From NCBI GenBank assembly GCA_947846985.1, contig CANTUZ010000008.1, positions 28,477,352 to 28,541,351 on the forward strand: DNA of 64,000 nt, in the 5' to 3' direction. This stretch comes from Fratercula arctica (taxonomy: Eukaryota > Chordata > Aves > Charadriiformes > Alcidae). Positions 24,801 through 39,800 of the stretch are shown piece after piece (within the stretch, counting starts at the first letter, position 1; the number at the start of each line of letters is the position of its first letter). The notes under the pieces were generated by a model. That model ran no database searches. It was not told the origin of the DNA and saw nothing but the letters and a program-made list of their open reading frames with translations. The position numbers were made by a program, and so were the translations under genes.

Positions 24801-27800
24801 CACCTGGTACAGATATCCCTCATGGACTTGCATTACTCTGGTCTTATACCCCTTTGTTTACCTTCAGGTTTGCTATTTTCTTTTGACAGGCCATAAGAAC
24901 CTGAACATAACTAACCAATACTCAAGTACTCTTAAAAATCAAGCATCTGCCAATGTTTGAGATGACAATACTTATCACGTTGTGCGTACAGCCTTGACAC
25001 ATATACAAGAGAAAAATAAAAAAAGAAAAAAAAATTGAATTGAAGCAGAAAGTACATTTAGAAATGTGTCTAATTTCAACTGTCTGTCCTAGTCAAAAAA
25101 GACTCCCACACCTGCAAATCAGATAAAAGCAGTCCTATTATTTCAGCCACGTGGATATCAGAAACCATGCAACATCAAGGCAGGCTCTAGTTATATTGAG
25201 ATCTGAAATACTTGATAACATCTGCTTTGCAATACTGCATTTCTATTGATTATCTTACGTCATACCAGAAGATACAAGACAAAATAAAAATCACCATGTC
25301 ACTAAACATTAGGCTAACTTAGGTACTAAGGAATGTGCACACAATTCTCTTGGAAAGCACCTGAATTTTTTTCAATTATGTTTCCTGTACAAACTTCTTG
25401 CTATAGACTTTATGGAATAACTGTGATAAAGATGTACTTTATATACATACGTACCTCATGTACATTATATGCCACTGTGCCGCATCAATGCTTTAGGAAA
25501 AAGCAGCCGTACTTGCACTACCTGTAACCGCATAACTGGAACTTGGCAGGGCTTCCGTCCCCTCCGCACTTCCCAAGCGTTTATATTTTATCCCCAGGTC
25601 ACCCACTGAAGTACAATACAATTATGCTTATGCATTTTAACCTTCACACTTCAGAACCTGAGGAGTGAATTGTGTTTCCAGGCATCGGACATAACACCTG
25701 ATCATTAGAAACAGCTCCACTTCAGCCACCTACTTGGCAGTGTCAGCTCCACTGGTTATGAGGGTGTTAATCAAAAGCTCATGTCCGTATCTTGCAGCCA
25801 CGTGCAGAGGGGTGTTACCATCCTTATCAACACAGTCGATTTCCCCTCCTGCAAAAGACATTTCCATACAGTTTAACACTGGAAGGTTAAGCATGAACCA
25901 GGGACCACAAACATTATTTCTCTCTAGAGAATGCAGCACAAGCAGTCCAGCCACAGAGACACTGAATTTCGGAGACCGAGAAGCAGCACACAGCAAGCTG
26001 TCAGCTGTCAGACACTGGTACCGAACGTGGTCTGACAGTAGCATTTTCACCTCCCTCTCCAGCAGCAGCATTTTCCCCCCTCCCCAAAGTGGTGGGTGAA
26101 AGTGGTGGGAAACAGGAGAACAGGATGACATACAACGGTCAAGTACACGATTCAGACTTGCTCCTCATCTAAAGGTACAAATAGATGCCTTGAATTAAAG
26201 TAAAAAAAATAAACTGCTAAAACTCTGCCCTGATTCGTAAAGACTGCCACTCAACCTTACCTGTAAGAGAGCAAAGTTAAGTAGAGTTCATTCAAGAGGC
26301 CAACAGGAATACATCGCAAACAACAAGCGTGTTCTGTGCTTTCTCTGTGTCTTACAAAAGAACAACCAAACAGTGCTTAAGTAGAACTTTCCCTGTTGCA
26401 ATTTAAGCCTGTCATCTCATGTTTTATTCTCATAAGCAGGAAAAATAGATTATTTCTTCTTTACTGCGGCTTTTCACCGTGCAAAGATTGCTGTCAAGCC
26501 CTTCTTTTCTTTTTGGACCAAGGAACTGTAATTTTTTTCAGTCTGTCCTCGTAAGTCAGGTTTGCTGCACTCCAACTATTCTCGTCCTTCCCCAGTCCTC
26601 TCCAGCTGGCCCACATTCTTCTGCAGGTAAAATGTGAAAAGCCAGAAACAGTACTACAGCTGCCATCTCCCAATGCTGAGCTGAGCAAAAGGATTACTTC
26701 ATGGCTGCTGGCTACTCTCCTATCTCTACACTCCTGTACATTGTACAGCACCGTGTACGTTGTTGATTATTTTTTTTTAAGCACCATGACACTGTTGACT
26801 TGTGGTCAACAAGCTTCTGATCCTCTGTAAACCCCAGATCCTTACTTGAGGAGCCTTACTATAAAAACCTGGCTGTTGCCATTCCAAACTTGTCCAACTG
26901 ATACTCCTGCCTGTGTGTGGGATCTTTCCTTTGCTTCACTGGCATTATAACATCTGTCTCCAATTTTACAGGATCATTTTCCATTCTGACTCCATCTTCT
27001 GCCAAACTAAGTCTCTCCCAACTTCATGTTTTCTCCAAATGTTAAAAGCACATTTTCTATTCCACTATCCAAGCTGTTAATGAAAATACTGGATAGTTCC
27101 AGACCCCGGAGGGAAACTGAAAACCCCCTCACTACACCTTCCATTTCAACAATCCACGTATTACTAACCTCCGAGTGTAGTTTTTCAACTAGTTATGCAC
27201 CAACACTGTAATATATTAATACTCCACTAGTTTGCTGTGAGAATACTTTATGAAAGCATGTAAAAAGTCGTGCTAACATCAGGATATGGTAATATTTACT
27301 GCATGTCCGCTATTCACAAGAGATAACAGGCCATAACTGCAACAAGAAAAGTTCTAGTAAAGCACTACACAGCATTTTCTTACAGTAAATAAAGGTCAGT
27401 GAAATGCCATATCAGGTTCCCTGGGGTGGAGCGTTCACCAGCGGAGGTGTCCACAATCATTACCTGCCCACAGAAAAGTCAGAGGATTGTGCTGTGTTCA
27501 GAAAGCCTATTACCCTGGTGTAGAAGAGAAATTATAATGTTTCAGCATCTTTTACTCTTGAGAAATCTATGCCAGATATTGCCCACTCCTCCCTAAGTGT
27601 TTATAAACAGTTTGTTCATTCACTCATTTCAGAATTTTGTCTAACCTGTGTAAAATTTCCCAACTTTTTTTTCCCCAATTTTTAAAAATAGGTATCACAT
27701 TTGCAATTTTCCAATTTTAAGGTAATCCATTCTTCTCCTACAAGTCGCTAGAGACAACAGACAGAAATTGAGACATCTTTAGCCAACTAATTAAGTACTG

Positions 27801-30800
27801 CAGAATGAAACTATTTCTTTAAATCATTGACATTTCTCTCTTCCACAATATTCCCTGGCAATGAGACATAAAGTCACTTGCAATCAGATCTGTGAACAAT
27901 ACTAAAATTAGTGGGGCAGCAAACGAAGACAGCGCAAAAGTGAAAACCACGTAACTTGAAGAGGAATAGAGAGGCGTGAAGGACAGATGAAGAACTGCCA
28001 GTCCTGTCACACATAAATCCAACAGACAGCAAACAACAGCTGTAAGTCAGAAAACATATGTCACTAAGCAACTAAAAATTGCATTAAAGCACAGTTTCTT
28101 CCAGTTTGTCCAAACTTCTTTTATTATTATTATTTCATTTATCCAAGGAGAGATATGGCAACAATTTGCATGATGACCTGAAAGAAGAATAATGTACTGA
28201 AGACCTCCATTTTAAAATACAATCTGGTGTAAATGTGTCGTTACATTTACAGCATAACTGTTCAGCCATCTTCAACACCTCACGCTTAAATTCCAAGGTT
28301 AGGATTTTGGAAAACAAACGAAAAAAACAACCAACCAACCAAGCCCAGACCATCCTGTCTGGTATGGTGGCTAAAGCTGGGAAGCGTAAGTAAACAATCA
28401 GTAATAGTAACCTCTGTCAATCAGAAACAGGCCTCTACCAGATCTCCAACAATAATATTTGTTATACTCTGTAGTATTCTTGGACAAAAGAGATACCTGA
28501 TAAATGACTGATCATCAGGAACGCTGGCTGTGCCAGAACAAAGAAGGTGGTGCTGGTCCACCCTCCTGAGTATTTATTCAACACTTAATGAAGACAGAGG
28601 CGAGGGGTGGAGCTAAGGGAGGTGAGAGAAGTACAGCTGATGAGCAGAGGGTAGAGAAAATGGGCTGAGCTCTAAGAACACCAGGGAACCTCCCAAGGGA
28701 GGACAACTAGAAACTTTTTCTTTTTTTAGTTTTTATATAATTTGAGAAAGAAAGTTGTGCCTGCTTCTCAGCAGAAAAAAAAAAAAAAATAGACCTAAAT
28801 GCAGCTTTGAATTCTTGTTTTCATGTTAAGAATGACAACAGACCAGCTGGACCACCACTGGCTGGAGGATTATGGGATTTTGTTAACAACCAAAATCTCA
28901 ACTTGTCATGACACACTGGAATGAGAGCTGTCAGCGCAGCTCAAAGCCAGAAATTGATGGAGAGCTAAGCAGCTCTCAGAGCAGTCTTTTGGCACTCTGC
29001 ATCAGAACAACTGAAAATTGCAACCTCAGAAATACCTAATCTTTTGGAGAGTTGTTGAACAGGCTCAGAAACTCACCATTCTGAATGAGGGTCTGCGACC
29101 GCGTGAACCTCCCATGGACAGCTGTCATGTGCAGTGGGCTCTTCCCATCCTTACTCTAACAGAAACAAAACATAAAAACAACCATTTAGCACATAAAGTG
29201 GTGGTAAAATTTGAAGTGTCTCAGCTCAACATCCAACAGCTATTCTTCAGATAAAACCTCCATTGGATTCCAAAGTCTGTTGGACTGAATCTATACATGA
29301 TGGTAAATGCAGAAGGTATAAGCATACAAGTAAAACTCAGCAATGAGTAGAAAATGGGCTGGAGTGGAGCCTGTCCTTACAGCCTGGCTGTATGCAATAC
29401 CTGCTAGAAACCTAGAGATACTACTCTTGAATATTATTTTTAAGTAACATTTCCCATTCAGTCATTATTTTCCCTAACCCTTGTAACGAGGGAAATAACA
29501 GCAAAGGAACCAGAAAGCTAAGTAGGAGCAGTCTCTGAGAGATTCAAGAACTATATCCTGTTTATCAATCTGCATTTTATAGATACATCCCAGAGTAAAA
29601 GCCACTCTATTAAAAAGGTTTGGTTAATAAATTTCCACACAATCAAAAACAGGATGTCTACAAAAGACAAACAGATAACAGGGAGAGCATATGAAAGGAA
29701 AGGTGCAATGAGTAGAGATCAATGGTTTGAGTTCTAGAGAAAGAAACTGAGACTGGGGAAGCCAAGGAGCTGAGAAAATAGCAAGGGAAGGGTACCAGCC
29801 TCATTACATGCATCACTTCATGTTTATTGGCACGGGATTTCACATCCATTGGCAAGCACAATCCCTAATTTCATTTTAATATTTCTGAGTTTAAATAGTG
29901 CACTGACTATTCACTGATCTCAGGAGACTTGCCAGAGGTGTTAAGTGCTAGGAGACCAGTTTTACAGATGGAAAACTGAAACACACAGAGTTTAAAGTAC
30001 AACAGTCAAAATCTTATATGAACTCAGAGATCTCAAGTCTTCTGATAACTACCAGTACCCGCTGTTGGATAACAGCAAGTCCCTTTCAACTTCATCAAGA
30101 TGTGTCAATTGTATCTCAAGAGCATTCAGATATCCTAAACAGAATCAGACTTTGTAAATCCAGGCTCTAAAATAGGTGAACAAATAACTTTCAGTTGTTA
30201 TTTCTCCGGGAAAGTCAAAAGGAACTTTTTAGAATCAAGTTTAATTAAATCCATATTGTAGAGGGAAGGAAAACACCAGAAAGGAATAGTTCCTTGACTC
30301 GCCACCACTCCCTGAGATAACATTTTAACAGAGCTCCTGGGACTATATTTTAGGAGTTGTTCGTGCCTTCAGGAGAGTGGCTGGCCTAGAGTTTAAGGCT
30401 GTCATTATATTTATCAAGGCACTGAGAGCTCCTCTGCTGGGAAGTAATCTCATCCAAGAAGTTTAATGATCAACATTCTCAGCATCACTCTACTTCCATG
30501 AAGGACTTAAAGCCATGCTGTACTCATTGTTATGTTTCCAGTCTCCTGAGGTGTGCAAAATACGATAAAGTAAAACTGAAGAGCTGCAATGCAAGTTTTA
30601 CCTGAATGTTAACGTCTGCTCCATTATTCACCAGCAGTTCAAGACACAGTGCTCCATGAGTGGAGGCAGCAGCAAAATGCAAGGGAGTGAATCCATTATT
30701 ATTAGGCTGATTTACATTAGCACCATAGTCAATCAGCTCATTAACAACAGAATCCTGACCATTGTAACAGGCAATGTGAAGTGCAGTATTTCCATAGATG

Positions 30801-33800
30801 TTCATTTCATCAATCTAAAATGAGACAAGGAGACACAGTTAAAATTACAGACATCAACTTACCATTTTACATAATGCATCACATACTACAAATGGAAATA
30901 GCTGGAGGCTTGAACTGTCATAGGGCATATTTCTCACCAGAAAATTTCATTGACAAAAATATATTCCCAGAGAGCTTAATTTGGAATGCTTTACCTTTAC
31001 TATTATTAACTTTTTATCCTACTGGCAATTTCTAAAAGCCAGTGTGAAGCCTAAAGCTGATAGCAGGACTATGTAATGATGACAACGATGAAAAAAGTCC
31101 TAACAAGCTGGAAAGCTTTTACATATAAGTGGGAAAGTAGGATAAATAAAAAGCTCACAATCTTCATTAAAAAAAAAAAAAATTAAACATTGACTATTTC
31201 ATTTTTGTGAACAGAATCAGGCTTAAGAGCTCTCTCCACAGAATTTTTTTCAGAAGGGAGTGAAGGTGTCTGAGTGAAGGGAAGGTGAAACACTTCAACA
31301 AGAAACCACTTTCAGTAGCTCAGTATTACAGAGATGTAATTACGTAATTATGATTATGTTACTTCTTGATGTCTGGCTTAGTATTCAACTGCTGTTCTGT
31401 AAAATAGGACAAGACAGATTGTACAAAAGACTTGGGGATGACATGAATACTCGTCCACGAAACACAGGCGTCTCAAAGATCATATCCCCAGTGGTGGAGA
31501 ATATGGAAGTTAAAGGTAGTTATTAGCATAGTACTGCTAATAACAAGAAACGCGTAGTCCCCTTCAACTTCACAGTCAACAGCCTGTGAACATGGACTTC
31601 TGACATTTTTTTGGCAGGTCAAGTCAGCTGATTGTAAAGCTGGCAAATGCAATGGCTTTATTTGACATCTCCGATGAACCATTGCAGGCTCTTCTGGTCA
31701 CGTCACTGCTGCTTTGAACCACTGAGTTGACAATATTACACTAAGAGAAGTATGTGCCCTGAAAAAAAGTTCTTTTCCAGAGTGAAGATAATCCTTCTCC
31801 TTCCCTCTGTCAGCTACAGAGGAAATACAGGTTCCTAAACTTAAACAACTTGAACTGCAGTTCAGTAAAGTACGCAGTGTTGAGAACAGCCACTCATCAT
31901 ATCAAAGGGAATGCTGAGCCAAGGGAAATTTCATTATTCCATCTTCCTCTGCAGGAACAGCATATATTTCCTGATTTCTTCAGCAAGGTAGCTTACAATT
32001 TACTGTCCATATTAGGCGTTTTTTATTCCAGAATGTTTCCTGCTCTTGAACTCGTAAACCGCAGGAAGCACAAAGGTTCTTTTCATGGTCCAGAAAATGG
32101 GAACTATTTTCTTTAAAGCTCTGCCAATGTCTGCAGCAGCATCCATAAGAAAGAAGAGAAGAGCATCTCCACGTACAGAGAAACATGGAAGCCAGAAAGA
32201 GCACATTATCACGTACCTCTACCCCCAGGTTAAGGAGGTGTTTCACAATGTTAATTTGCCCATTGGATGCAGCTGCATGAAGTGGGGTGTAACCCTTCTT
32301 GTCTTTACAAGTCACCTCTGCACCATGATTAATCAGCAAGGCAACAACTTCCAGGTGACCTTCAAAAGATGAGAGATAGCAATCGATGAGTATTACCATC
32401 CTACAGTATCACTTCTCACAAATTACTGCTTTCTTGCTAATGCACTGCCGCTTTCATTGGTGTTTCACAATGCTCCCACTGTTTTAGGAGGAAAAAAAAA
32501 ATATTTTCCTAAACGTTCTTAATCCTAGCTCCACGCCTTGTCAAGAAATCCATGCAATACACATTCACCTTCACTAGATATGTTAAATTTCTCTTTATTG
32601 ACTTAGTTTTCCAGTCATTAAAAGAACCAAACCTCACCTCTTCCCCATTTATTTTTCTAAAAATAATAAGTTTGTGGTTTATTCTCCGTGTTCCAGAAAG
32701 CACAGTGAGCACAGGAGTGTGACAATACAAATCTCCAAAAACAGCATCCTGTTGATGTCATCTGCAGACACAATTGCTAACACTTGTCATTTTTTGTTCC
32801 CAATACAAAATAACTTTAATAAATGATAAAATGATAGTATCCTCTTCTCCAGCACAATTGAGGACACAGAAAAAAGTGAATGCAGAATCTGATCCAAAGC
32901 CTATCAATACAAACACAAGATTTTCTACTGAATCCACTGATCTTTTTGTCAGGTTTTTGACTCTCCAAAACTGTATCATTAACACAAAACTCTGCAAAAA
33001 ATCCCGAATATATGTCTAAAAATGTTTGAACCTGAACTTACTGTCTATACACACATACTCAGTCTGCAACTCAAATAATTGCAGTAGCCTCAACAGTCAT
33101 GCAGATTGAGAGCCGACTGCCAGATCAATGGGACATCTGTCTTCAGGAGTGAAATCCCTACCCCTGAATTAGGATCTCCCTACAGAACACAGGGGAAGAG
33201 ATGAGCATCTCAAAATGCAACTTAGAACCCACCTGTATCTTCAGTTTCCTCCTCTCCCTGAAAGTTTCACACCATCTGGCCTGCCTTCCCAGATAGTGCC
33301 CTAACCACCAAAATTAAATCAAGGCTAACTGAGGAGTAGACCTTACTGCTTCATGTCGAAGCAGAGCTGGCTGTCTTAGAATAATTTGTTCTGTCAAACA
33401 CCATATAACATTGTGCATCATCTGAGTTGCACAGCACTTTCATGACAGAGGCAGCTTTTGGTCACATGCAGGACCTAGGACACTTTACGGACAAAGTCCG
33501 AAGTGCCCAAAGATATGTAACCAGTCAAGAAACTACATGAGAGTTTACAGGATAAGATACTCAGATCTCATTATCTAAACTCTGTCCAAATTACACTACA
33601 GACTCCTAAATCCCATTGCAAATTTAGACCTTAAATGTTATCTAAATATTTTGAAAAGCACATCATAAATTTGTGAAAAGAATGAACAGCAAGAGAAACG
33701 TGGAGTTGCACAGCACAATGCAAAAGCCTTTCACTTCTACATAGTGGAGTTCAAAGCTCACTAGCTCAAAAGCCAAATCACATTCGTTGGCAAGAGTCTT

Positions 33801-36800
33801 TCCATCTGTCTGTGCCTATTAAAAAAAACCACAATATGCTTTTCTCACAGTTTGAAATCTCCTATTATCTCATTTCCAAAAGTGCCAGGATTAAAATTAA
33901 GAATTTGACAGGTGAGATGAAAGAGCTCCTGGCAGAGGGCACACAACACCTCATGAACTATGATCTGGAATACACTGCATAGCCAGCACGAAAGCTCTTG
34001 AACAGGAGTGACCATTATCACAGGCAATCTTGTTTTAGCATTTTTAAATCATAACGATTCACAATGAGAAATTTTCCTTTAACTTGAAAGGAACAATAAG
34101 GTCAATTGATTTATTCAAGTAGCATTTGGTAACACCACTGATGTCCTGAACAGATGAATCAGTTGCTCTTGTCCACTCTGGAATAAAAGATGACAATTTG
34201 TTCCTAAGGAGGAAAGGCTATGAAGCACTTCCCAACAATATCATAACTTAGCTACTTATAAAAAGAGATAAACAGCAAAATTTATGATTGTATTTATCTG
34301 CATTTTATATAAAGTAGATTTTAGCAAAAAAAAAAAAAAAAAAAAAAGACACAAACATAACCTGTATTTTGTCAAGCACAAGTATACTTTAGGCTGGACT
34401 TCAGAGTCGGGATAAAAAAAAATGAAAAAAAAAAAGGAAAAAAGCAACACAAAAAGCTGACATTAATTGTCTTTAGAAGGAAAGCACAGCCAAGTCCTTA
34501 CCAGCTGCAAAACCGTAAATGGACACTGTGTATTTAGATCAGCTGAACCCTTCCTTCTTCAGGGTAACTACAGCACTCACTTTCCATGGCCTGGTCTGCT
34601 CTTGTCCATTTTAAAACATGTTGTTGGTTTGTCAACAGGAAGTTAAAAAGAAGGAGTAACAGCCCGAGCCTTACCCATGTACGCTGCCCAGTGAAGAGCT
34701 CTTCTGTCCTTTTTGTCAAAAGCATTGATGTTTGCCCCCTTGGCTAAGAGCAAGTTCACCATCTAGAAGTAACAACAGCAAGTAAGCCAACCCTGTAGAT
34801 CACACACTCAATAACCTATTCATCATTTCATCTTCATATTCCATATTCATCATTCTAGCAATAAAGTTAGGATCTCAAAATTCTGCTTTTGAGTGATAAA
34901 TTTGTGAATTACACAAATACTGTTCGAAGCTGTGTGCATTAATGACAAGGACCGGTGATGGTCACAAGTAACCAGAACAAGTTCTGTGTCCACAGATTTG
35001 GCTGAGAGCATGCAGGGCACTGCTACTCCAGGGTGCTTCAAACCGAGCTTGGCAAACAACCTGGAAGAGAAACAGGCCTGGAAGAGAAACATTACCCTAG
35101 GTTAAGACCAATTTAAGGGGGTTTCTTGTGGATTGGGACAAGATTCCTCCAGACCAGTGAGGTAACAAACCCTAGTATCTGCTTGATCTTTCAACAAGGA
35201 GTGTAGATTTCTTGGCATGCCACAGTGATTTTCATTAAGTTCCCATGTGCCCGTGGCAGTGCGGATGGGCACCAGGCTGCTCCGCATACGACACTGGCCT
35301 TTTAGATAGCATCACTAAGAGGTGAAAAGCTGCTTTCCCCATTGCCTATCATCCAACGTTAAAGGTAAGAAAAATCAGGAAAAAAGAGAAAGAAAACTAA
35401 ATCGAAAACACATTCAACAACTGTCTTTTACAGCAACACATTCTAAAATCATAAATTACAGAGCTGCACAATTGTCGTCTTCTCACGCACTGCTTTGCCA
35501 CAGTAAAGAGATCGGCTAACAGCATATATTCAGTTAACATTTCTGATACATTCTATCCAAAAGCTCAGGAGCTTTAAGGTTATGATGGTTAGACTCAAGC
35601 ACTACTATCTTTTTCCTACAGTGCAGTATTTTAAAGGCCGAACATCATCATTGTTTTACAGGAACCACAATTCCTCTTCCTTCCTTTAATTACAGTACAA
35701 CTGATCAACGTTTGCTGACAGAATCCTACGCTTTCAGTCAAAGTTATTATTCCATATCTAGATCTTCAGGTGGCGAACAGGCAAATGAGGATCCTTTCAC
35801 CCAGATCTAAAGACACTAGCAAAACCCTTTACATAGGGGCTTTATTTACAAGTGTGTTTTTTCATATCGAAGTATTAATTAAACTGGGAGGGTTTGCTTG
35901 TGTAAGATAAGTAGAAAAAACAGAAGCACATTTTCTAGAAGACTAATTAGAAAAGCAGACTGACTGGATCTCACACAGCTGAACATTTCTTCAGTATGAA
36001 ATGAATCCACCAGTCTTCCTTTCTTTCCATTATGCCACTCTTATTTTCACAGGCAGTCAAGCTCAAAAGAGCCAAGCGCACACTTGAGCTGCCAGAGCTG
36101 GTGGTGCAACCACCTCTCCAAGTTTGCATGCACACTTGCATGCTGGCTTTCTACAAGTACTTTCCAGCCATTCTCTCATTTCTGCAGGTAGGAAACCTGG
36201 CACACAGTTTGAAAAGCAGCTGAATGACAGGAATTGTGGGGGTCGGGGATATGGGGCTCAGTCTAGACCCAGCCACAGCAAGCCAACTGTTTGAACCAGG
36301 AAAAACCATCACAGAATCATAGAATGGTTTGTGTTGGAAGGGACCTTAAAGATCACCTTGTTCCAACCCCCCTGCCATGGACAGGGACACCTCCCACTAG
36401 ACCAGGCTGCTCACAGCCCCATCCAGCCTGGCCTTGAACACTTCCAGGGATGGGGCATCCACAGCTTCCCTGGGCAACCTGTTCCAGTGTCTCACCACCC
36501 TCACAGTAAAGAATTTCTTCCTAATATCCAATCTAAATCTCCCCTCTTTCAGTTTAAAACCGTTAACCCTGGTCCTATCACTCCACTCCCTGATAAAGAG
36601 TCCCTCCCCATCTTTCCTGTAGGCCCCCTTGAAGTACTGGAAGGCTGGTATAAGATCTCCTTAGAGCCTTCTCTTCTCCAGGCTGAACAACCCCAACTCT
36701 CTCAGCCTGTCTTCATAGCAGAGGTGCTCCAGCCCTCTGATCATTTTTGTGGCCCTCCTCTGGACTCGCTCCAATATGTTCGTGTCTTTCTTACGTTGGG

Positions 36801-39800
36801 GTCCCCAGAGCTGGATGCAGTACTCCAGGTGGGGTCTCACGAGAGCAAAGGGGCAGAATCACCTCCCTCGACCATCAATTACACACATAAACAACTCACC
36901 TCAATGTGGCCATTCAGAGCTGCATGGTGCAACGCCGTCCGCCCGCCACGGTCAGAGACGTTGACGCTGCTCAGCATGGGGATGATGACTTCTGCACACT
37001 TCACTGCCTTGTTTGCAGCAGCCACGTGCAATGGTGTCTGCCAGTTCTTGTCCCGAGCATTGACATCAGCTGAGTGCTTAATCAAAACTTGCACTGCTTC
37101 CTGCAACAGCAACGCAGTTATACCCATGAACAAGCACTTTGAATAAATGCCCATGTTCCTGACAGCTTGGTGATATTACCTATCCATATTACTTACACAT
37201 ATCAGACATGGCCAGGAGGAGGGAAAGCGAACAACATTTATCTAAACAACCTCCCAGGTTAGAGAAATGGTATTGTTGATTCAAATGCCACCTTTTCTGT
37301 CATTTAGAGTAGTGTCCTCACAATCAAAATTTCCCAATTTGACTTTTAGGAGGTACAAAGCTGCCTACGCCCAACCTGTTCGGTTGATTAACCTTCAGTA
37401 CCTCAGTCATCATAACTGTGCTCTCATTGAAGAAATGAATTTATTTATTTGAGCTCACTGTTACACAAATTATTTAAAAAATGAAAAGCATAGCAAATTG
37501 CTCTAAGTTTTATTTGTAAACAGGAAAAAGGAGAAAATAAAACGGAATATGTGAAAATAAAATTTTAGCTTTGCAAAAACATGAGAATCACAGCCAAGGG
37601 TTGATGCTGGTGTCCCCAAGTTAGCATTAGCATTCCTTCCCTCCCTGAGGGCTGAGCACAGGCCAAGAGTCTTCACTGCAACATCCATTCTGTCAGCCTG
37701 AGACCAAATAACATCTTTTAAGATTAATTTTGTTGGTTAAAAGTGAATATTTCCCAGCGAGAAAACGTACTGTTCTCTCTTGAGAGACGGTCTCACTAGA
37801 GAATTCACAACCCGTTCTTTTCTGCCTCTACTCACGCATCTGCCATTATGCAAGTCAAATGAAAAAAAAAAAAAGACTCTCTCAAAATTACATTTTGTTT
37901 CTTCTGCCTTTTTTTCCCCCCACAAACAAACAAAATACAAAGGAGCCACCGGGACACAGTAGCCTTGTCTGCTAATTACAACTCACAGCTGGTAAGTGGG
38001 AGAGTCCTAATCCTACATAGTACCTTATTCTTTTTCACATAAACTGAAAAGTTTTCTGGTAAGCCCAGCCAAAACTTTATTAATGAATAACAAACACACA
38101 CAGTGTGTTTAAATAGCACTTTTGTATCTAGAATGGCCCAGGAGAGCGCCCACAGTCTGTATCAACAATACATCCATTACTAGTTTTAGTTCCTTGTCCT
38201 CAACCGATCTCAGCAATTTCATTTTCCACAGCCATCTCACAAGCTGTCCTCTAACAGATTTGTTCACTTAGTGACATTGCACCTCTTACAGCACCAGTAA
38301 TGATATATCACTGTTGATGTCTCAACAGGATTTTCTTTTTTTAAATTACAGGCCTACTACTTTAAAAGTCATTTAAATGGAATTCACTGGAGACCTACCC
38401 AGCTGGGACATGAAGTCTGCAGGAAAATTCATGCACTTTGACTCTTAAGGAAGGGAGGAAAAAGTTAAAGGAGAATTTTTAGAAGTAAATAGTAAGGTCT
38501 GAAAAATCTAAGCTAAAATTATTTAGCCTTTTAAAAAAAAAATTTACACATTTTTGTTTACTTCTGCAAATCTGCTGTTCTATCAGATTTGGGATTAAAA
38601 TGTTAAAAACCTTATAAAGAGGTTTTAATTTTATTGCTTTTGAGAGCATGAGCTTTTTATTAACATAATTTCTACACATGCATGAAGTCCACAGCTATGG
38701 TGTAAGGCTCATATTCTGTGTCCTAGCTATCCCAAGTTATCAGAGTGACATCTCTTCGCTTTTTCAAACCATGTAAGGCTGAAAGCTGATACATCCATTA
38801 TCAGTCCTGCACAGACACACCTGAGGGTTGTTGGTTTGTAAATAAACATTTACATCCCTAAAGCCCACTTGAAGAATCATTAAGACTTAAGTAAAAATGT
38901 GTTCATGCTTTTGATCAATCTATAAAAGGGTGCAAGAAGACAGCTTCTGAATCCTGTGAAAGCTTCATAGTAAAAGATTAATAATAAAACTTTAAACATG
39001 TAGGTGATCATTCTAAAAGCAACTGTGCTCATGGGAACTTCAAAAAACACACCAAGTCCTACTGGTCAACTTCTGGACCATGAGTTCATCTCCTGCTATT
39101 AATGTGAACTATGAATTCACCTACCACTATCTACTACTATAATTTTCAGTTTCATCCTGTTCTATTGAAGCTGCACATTTGTTAGCTTGTGTAATGAAGT
39201 AAAAGCAGCACTGAAAGAGCCTCAAAACGCTGAATCTTGTTTCAAAATTATTACAAAAAGTAGCTATTATCATATAAAAAACAATTTAAAAAGACCAGGA
39301 GAAGGAACCTATGTGGTTTTTTTTAAATACATGGCAGACCACGAAAAGGCATCAGAGGCTGGTGCCTTCCCCTGCTGCCTCACTGCTGCACGTGGGTACT
39401 TGCTTTGAGGTACCAGAACCGCCGGCACAATGGAAGACAGTTTCTCGTTGTGCAGTTGGCCTTCAGCTGATGAAGAGTTAAAGATGAGACACAAACCCAC
39501 AGAAAGACATACATTTTCTGTTAGGCCTTTCATGGACAATAAATATCATGAACTCTGACACATCCAAAAAAAGAAACCAAGCACGCTGCAATTCCTGCAT
39601 CAGAAAGATTGTGGCTGGTTTTTAAGGTTCAAGTCTGACCTTTGTTTTCCAACATGGCTTTTTGTATTTTGCCTCATTACAGCATTCATACTCTATCAGA
39701 TATTCCTTTCAGAGGGTTTCAGCGGATGCCAGCAGCTGGGAAGCTCAGCCAGCAGCCAAACAATGCCTGAGTTCAGAAGCGAGCCCAGGATTCCTGCCTC

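Noticed and set aside
25730..26131. A 133-codon minus-strand frame starting upstream of exon 10.
   Set aside because: Only its last part is coding (exon 10, 25734-25848). The upstream residues are intron 9 read through the acceptor.
36331..37146. A 271-codon plus-strand open frame, the longest in the window.
   Set aside because: It runs antisense through the CR1 copy (36331-36872) and then antisense through ANKRD44 exon 5 (36900-37100). It is a shadow of those two features, not a gene.
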